Shown here: one piece after another, positions 21,820-23,713 of the stretch
Position numbering within the stretch: position 1 is the first letter of the stretch
Layout: each line of letters opens with the position of its first letter
Source: DASWRT01 sp036403035
GTDB lineage: Bacteria > Pseudomonadota > Alphaproteobacteria > ATCC43930 > CGMCC-115725
DNA: 23,713 nucleotides
Assembly: GCA_036403035.1 (NCBI GenBank)
Contig: DASWRT010000136.1
Coordinates: 1-23,713, forward strand
Direction: 5' to 3'
Notes under the pieces: generated by a model
What the model was told of the DNA's origin: nothing
The model's database searches: none
What the model saw: the letters and a program-made list of their open reading frames with translations, nothing else
Made by a program: the position numbers and the translations under genes

Positions 21820-22878
21820 GTGACTGCCTTTGGGAAAATCCGCTTCGCGGCGCTGGTCGCCGGCTCGCTCGGGCTCGCCGGCTTTGCCGCGTCCGCCACG
21901 GAGATTTCGGGTGCGGGCGCGACGTTTCCCTATCCGGTCTACGCGAAGTGGGCCGAGGCCTACAAGGCGAAGACCGGCAACAGCATGAACTACCAGTCGA
22001 TCGGTTCGGGCGGCGGCATCAAGCAGATCCAGGCGAAGACAGTCGATTTCGGCGCCTCCGACATGCCGCTCAAGGTCGAGGATCTGGAGAAGTCCGGCCT
22101 CATTCAGTTCCCGATGATCATGGGCGGCGTCGTGCCGGTGATCAACGTCAAGGGCATCGAGAGCGGCAAGCTCAAGCTCGACGGGCCGACGCTCGCCAAG
22201 ATCTACATGGGCGACGTCAAGACCTGGAACGACCCGGCGGTCGCCAAGCTGAACCCGGACCTCAAGCTGCCGGCGACCGCGATCGCGCCGGTCTACCGTT
22301 CCGATGGATCGGGCACGAACTTCCTCTTCACCAACTACCTCTCGGCCGTGAGCCCCGAGTTCAAGGAGAAGATCGGGAGCAACACCTCGGTCGAGTGGCC
22401 GACCGGCCTCGGCGGCAAGGGCAACGAGGGCGTCGCCGCGCTCGCCAGCCGCACCGAGGGCGCGATCGGCTACGTCGAATATGCCTACGTCAAGCAGAAC
22501 AAGATGAGCTACGCGCTGCTACAGAACAGCGCCGGCAAGGTCGTGGAGCCGAGCGCCGAGAGCTTCCAGGCCGCCGCCGCGAGCGCCGACTGGGCGAAGA
22601 CGCCGGGCTTCGTCGTCATCTTGACGAACCAGCCGGGTGAGAAGAGCTGGCCGATCACCGGGGCGAGCTTCATCCTGATGCACAAGATGGCCGACAAGCC
22701 GGAGAACTCCAAGGAGGCGCTCCAGTTCTTCGACTGGGCGTACAAGAACGGCGACAAGACGGCGGAGTCGCTCGACTACGTGCCGATGCCGGACGCCGTC
22801 GTGAAGTTGGTCGAGGATGCCTGGAAGCAGATCAAGGGGCCGAACGGCCAGCCGGTCTGGACGGGCTCGGGCTCGTAA
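21820..22878 (+). CDS. pstS: phosphate-binding periplasmic protein PstS
   Basis: This 352-aa protein binds phosphate in the periplasm for the PstSCAB ABC importer. The GTG at 21820 is preferred: GAGGAG ends 7 nt upstream, and the resulting start TAFGKIRFAALVAGSLGLAGFAASA is a textbook signal peptide cleaved after ASA, before TEISGAG. The upstream ATG at 21805 would place the Shine-Dalgarno inside the coding sequence. Conserved blocks are GAGATFPYPVYAKW, IGSGGGIKQI, FGASDMPL, and YRSDGSGTNFLFTNYL, whose Ser-Asp-Gly-Ser-Gly-Thr loop binds phosphate, followed by GAIGYVEYAYV. Length is normal. A Pho box precedes it, and pstC follows after 70 bp and a hairpin. Confidence 0.96.
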   Translation: MTAFGKIRFAALVAGSLGLAGFAASATEISGAGATFPYPVYAKWAEAYKAKTGNSMNYQSIGSGGGIKQIQAKTVDFGASDMPLKVEDLEKSGLIQFPMIMGGVVPVINVKGIESGKLKLDGPTLAKIYMGDVKTWNDPAVAKLNPDLKLPATAIAPVYRSDGSGTNFLFTNYLSAVSPEFKEKIGSNTSVEWPTGLGGKGNEGVAALASRTEGAIGYVEYAYVKQNKMSYALLQNSAGKVVEPSAESFQAAAASADWAKTPGFVVILTNQPGEKSWPITGASFILMHKMADKPENSKEALQFFDWAYKNGDKTAESLDYVPMPDAVVKLVEDAWKQIKGPNGQPVWTGSGS

Positions 22879-22900
22879 CCGGCCTCTTGACCGACGCTTG

Positions 22901-22928
22901 GCGGGGAGGGAGGTTCACCCCTCCCCGC
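22901..22928 (+). terminator. inter-cistronic hairpin between pstS and pstC
   Basis: GCGGGGAGGG (22901-22910) and CCCTCCCCGC (22919-22928) form a perfect 10-bp stem with an 8-nt loop. No T-tract follows, so partial attenuation or 3'-end protection of pstS mRNA fits better than full termination. This would yield more PstS than permease, as is usual for binding-protein genes. Confidence 0.6.
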
Positions 22929-22948
22929 ACTGCTATCCGGAGGGCCGA

Positions 22949-23713
22949 ATGGCCGATATCGCCATCCGCAGCGAGCCGACCGCGCAGGTGACGCAGGCAC
23001 GGCGGTACAAGGTTGCCGACGTCCTGTTCCGTAATCTCACGGCGCTGTTCGCGGCGCTGGTGCTGATCGTCCTGTTCGGCGTGATCGCGGCGTTGGTGCA
23101 CGGCGCGCTCCCGGCGCTGCAGCGGTTCGGCTTCGACTTCGTGACGACCGAATCGTGGAACCCGGTCAAGGAGCGCTTCGGCGCGCTCGCGCCGATCTAC
23201 GGCACGCTGGTCACGTCGCTGATCGCGATGCTCGTCGGCATCCCGGTCGGGATCGGCGTCGCAATCTTCATCACCGAACTCTGCCCGGTCTGGGCGAAGC
23301 GGCCGCTGGGCACGCTGATCGAGCTGCTCGCCGCGATCCCGAGCATCATCTACGGCATCTGGGGTCTGTTCGTGCTGGCGCCGTTTCTGCAAGCCTATGT
23401 CGAGCCGGCGCTGATCGACACGCTCGGCAACATACCCGGCATCGGCCTGCTGTTCGCCGGCCCGCCCTTCGGCATCGGAATCCTGACCGCCGGCTTTATC
23501 CTGTCAATCATGGTGCTGCCGTTTATCGCCTCGGTGACGCGCGACGTGTTCGAGACCGTGCCGCCGGTGCTGAAGGAGAGCGCCTATGCGCTCGGCGCGA
23601 CGACGGCCGAAATGGTGTGGAAGGTCGTCCTGCCGTTTTCGCGGATCGGCGTCGCCGGCGGCATTCTGCTCGGCCTGGGACGCGCGCTCGGCGAGACGAT
23701 GGCGGTGACCTTC
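22949..23713 (+). CDS. pstC: phosphate ABC transporter permease PstC (partial)
   Basis: The reading frame opens at the ATG at 22949 (an AGGG stretch about 5-8 nt upstream) and runs without a stop to the edge of the window, 255 codons, so the C-terminus is missing. PstC is one of two membrane subunits of the Pst phosphate importer. A cytoplasmic start (about 25 residues) is followed by a first membrane helix (TALFAALVLIVLFGVIAALV) and the PstC-type segment VKERFGALAPIYGTLVTSLIAMLVGIPVGIGVAIF. After that come AIPSIIYGIWGLFVL and FIASVTRDVFETVPPVLKESAYALGATTAEMVWKVVLP, which holds the EAA-like loop that contacts the ATPase PstB, and then LGRALGETMAVTF. pstA, pstB and phoU would be expected beyond the edge. 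Confidence 0.95.
   Translation, partial: MADIAIRSEPTAQVTQARRYKVADVLFRNLTALFAALVLIVLFGVIAALVHGALPALQRFGFDFVTTESWNPVKERFGALAPIYGTLVTSLIAMLVGIPVGIGVAIFITELCPVWAKRPLGTLIELLAAIPSIIYGIWGLFVLAPFLQAYVEPALIDTLGNIPGIGLLFAGPPFGIGILTAGFILSIMVLPFIASVTRDVFETVPPVLKESAYALGATTAEMVWKVVLPFSRIGVAGGILLGLGRALGETMAVTF

Overview
The window is GC-rich (about two thirds G+C by eye) and reads as the chromosome of an alphaproteobacterium, probably Rhodospirillales- or Rhizobiales-like. The evidence is a divergent mutS/maeB pair, a two-domain malic enzyme (malic enzyme fused to a phosphotransacetylase-like domain), a lutABC lactate operon, phoR-pstS-pstC with a Pho box, and an alphaproteobacterial type of Smr protein. 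I cannot name the species.

Layout. 1-3050: the tail of a response-regulator receiver domain, an unrecognised 154-aa protein on the minus strand, and a divergent pair of MocR-type regulator (-) and LysE-family exporter (+) that share an intergenic region with repeated ATTGCTCCGA boxes. 3130-7812: an accessory cassette on the plus strand holding an NmrA-like NAD(P)-binding protein, a glutathione S-transferase-like protein, a damaged RibD/DHFR-like gene, a 101-aa protein, an ECF sigma factor with a C-terminal SnoaL-like domain, and a free-standing SnoaL/NTF2-like protein. A complete MITE-like element (3134-3244) stands on its left and a solo copy of that element's right end (7778-7812) on its right. 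Two closely matching ECF-style promoter candidates precede the NmrA gene and the GST gene. 7813-8886: a small two-helix membrane protein and about 720 bp of gene-free DNA that carries a compound hairpin and five AACAGG boxes at an exact 11-bp period.

8887-14255: seven tightly packed minus-strand genes. In order of transcription they are lutA, lutB, lutC, an Smr-domain protein, a 302-aa protein of unknown function, an XRE/HTH protein and a 66-aa protein. A GntR/FCD-type palindrome lies in front of lutA. LutABC should oxidise L-lactate to pyruvate. 14383-17124: mutS (-). 17209-17703: a glycine-rich, probably membrane-associated 164-aa protein (+). 17883-20162: maeB (+), which turns malate into pyruvate and has a good sigma70-like promoter. 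20231-23713: phoR, a three-unit Pho box, pstS (best start GTG), an inter-cistronic hairpin and the first 255 codons of pstC, which runs off the window.

The core metabolic genes (lut, maeB, mutS, pho/pst) look ordinary. The best candidate for something little described is the 3.1-7.8 kb cassette: an ECF sigma factor with a fused SnoaL domain, no recognisable anti-sigma gene beside it, a set of redox/detoxification genes, locally repeated promoter motifs, and mobile-element ends on both sides. The 11-bp-phased AACAGG array at 8633-8682 is the clearest signal that no gene explains.
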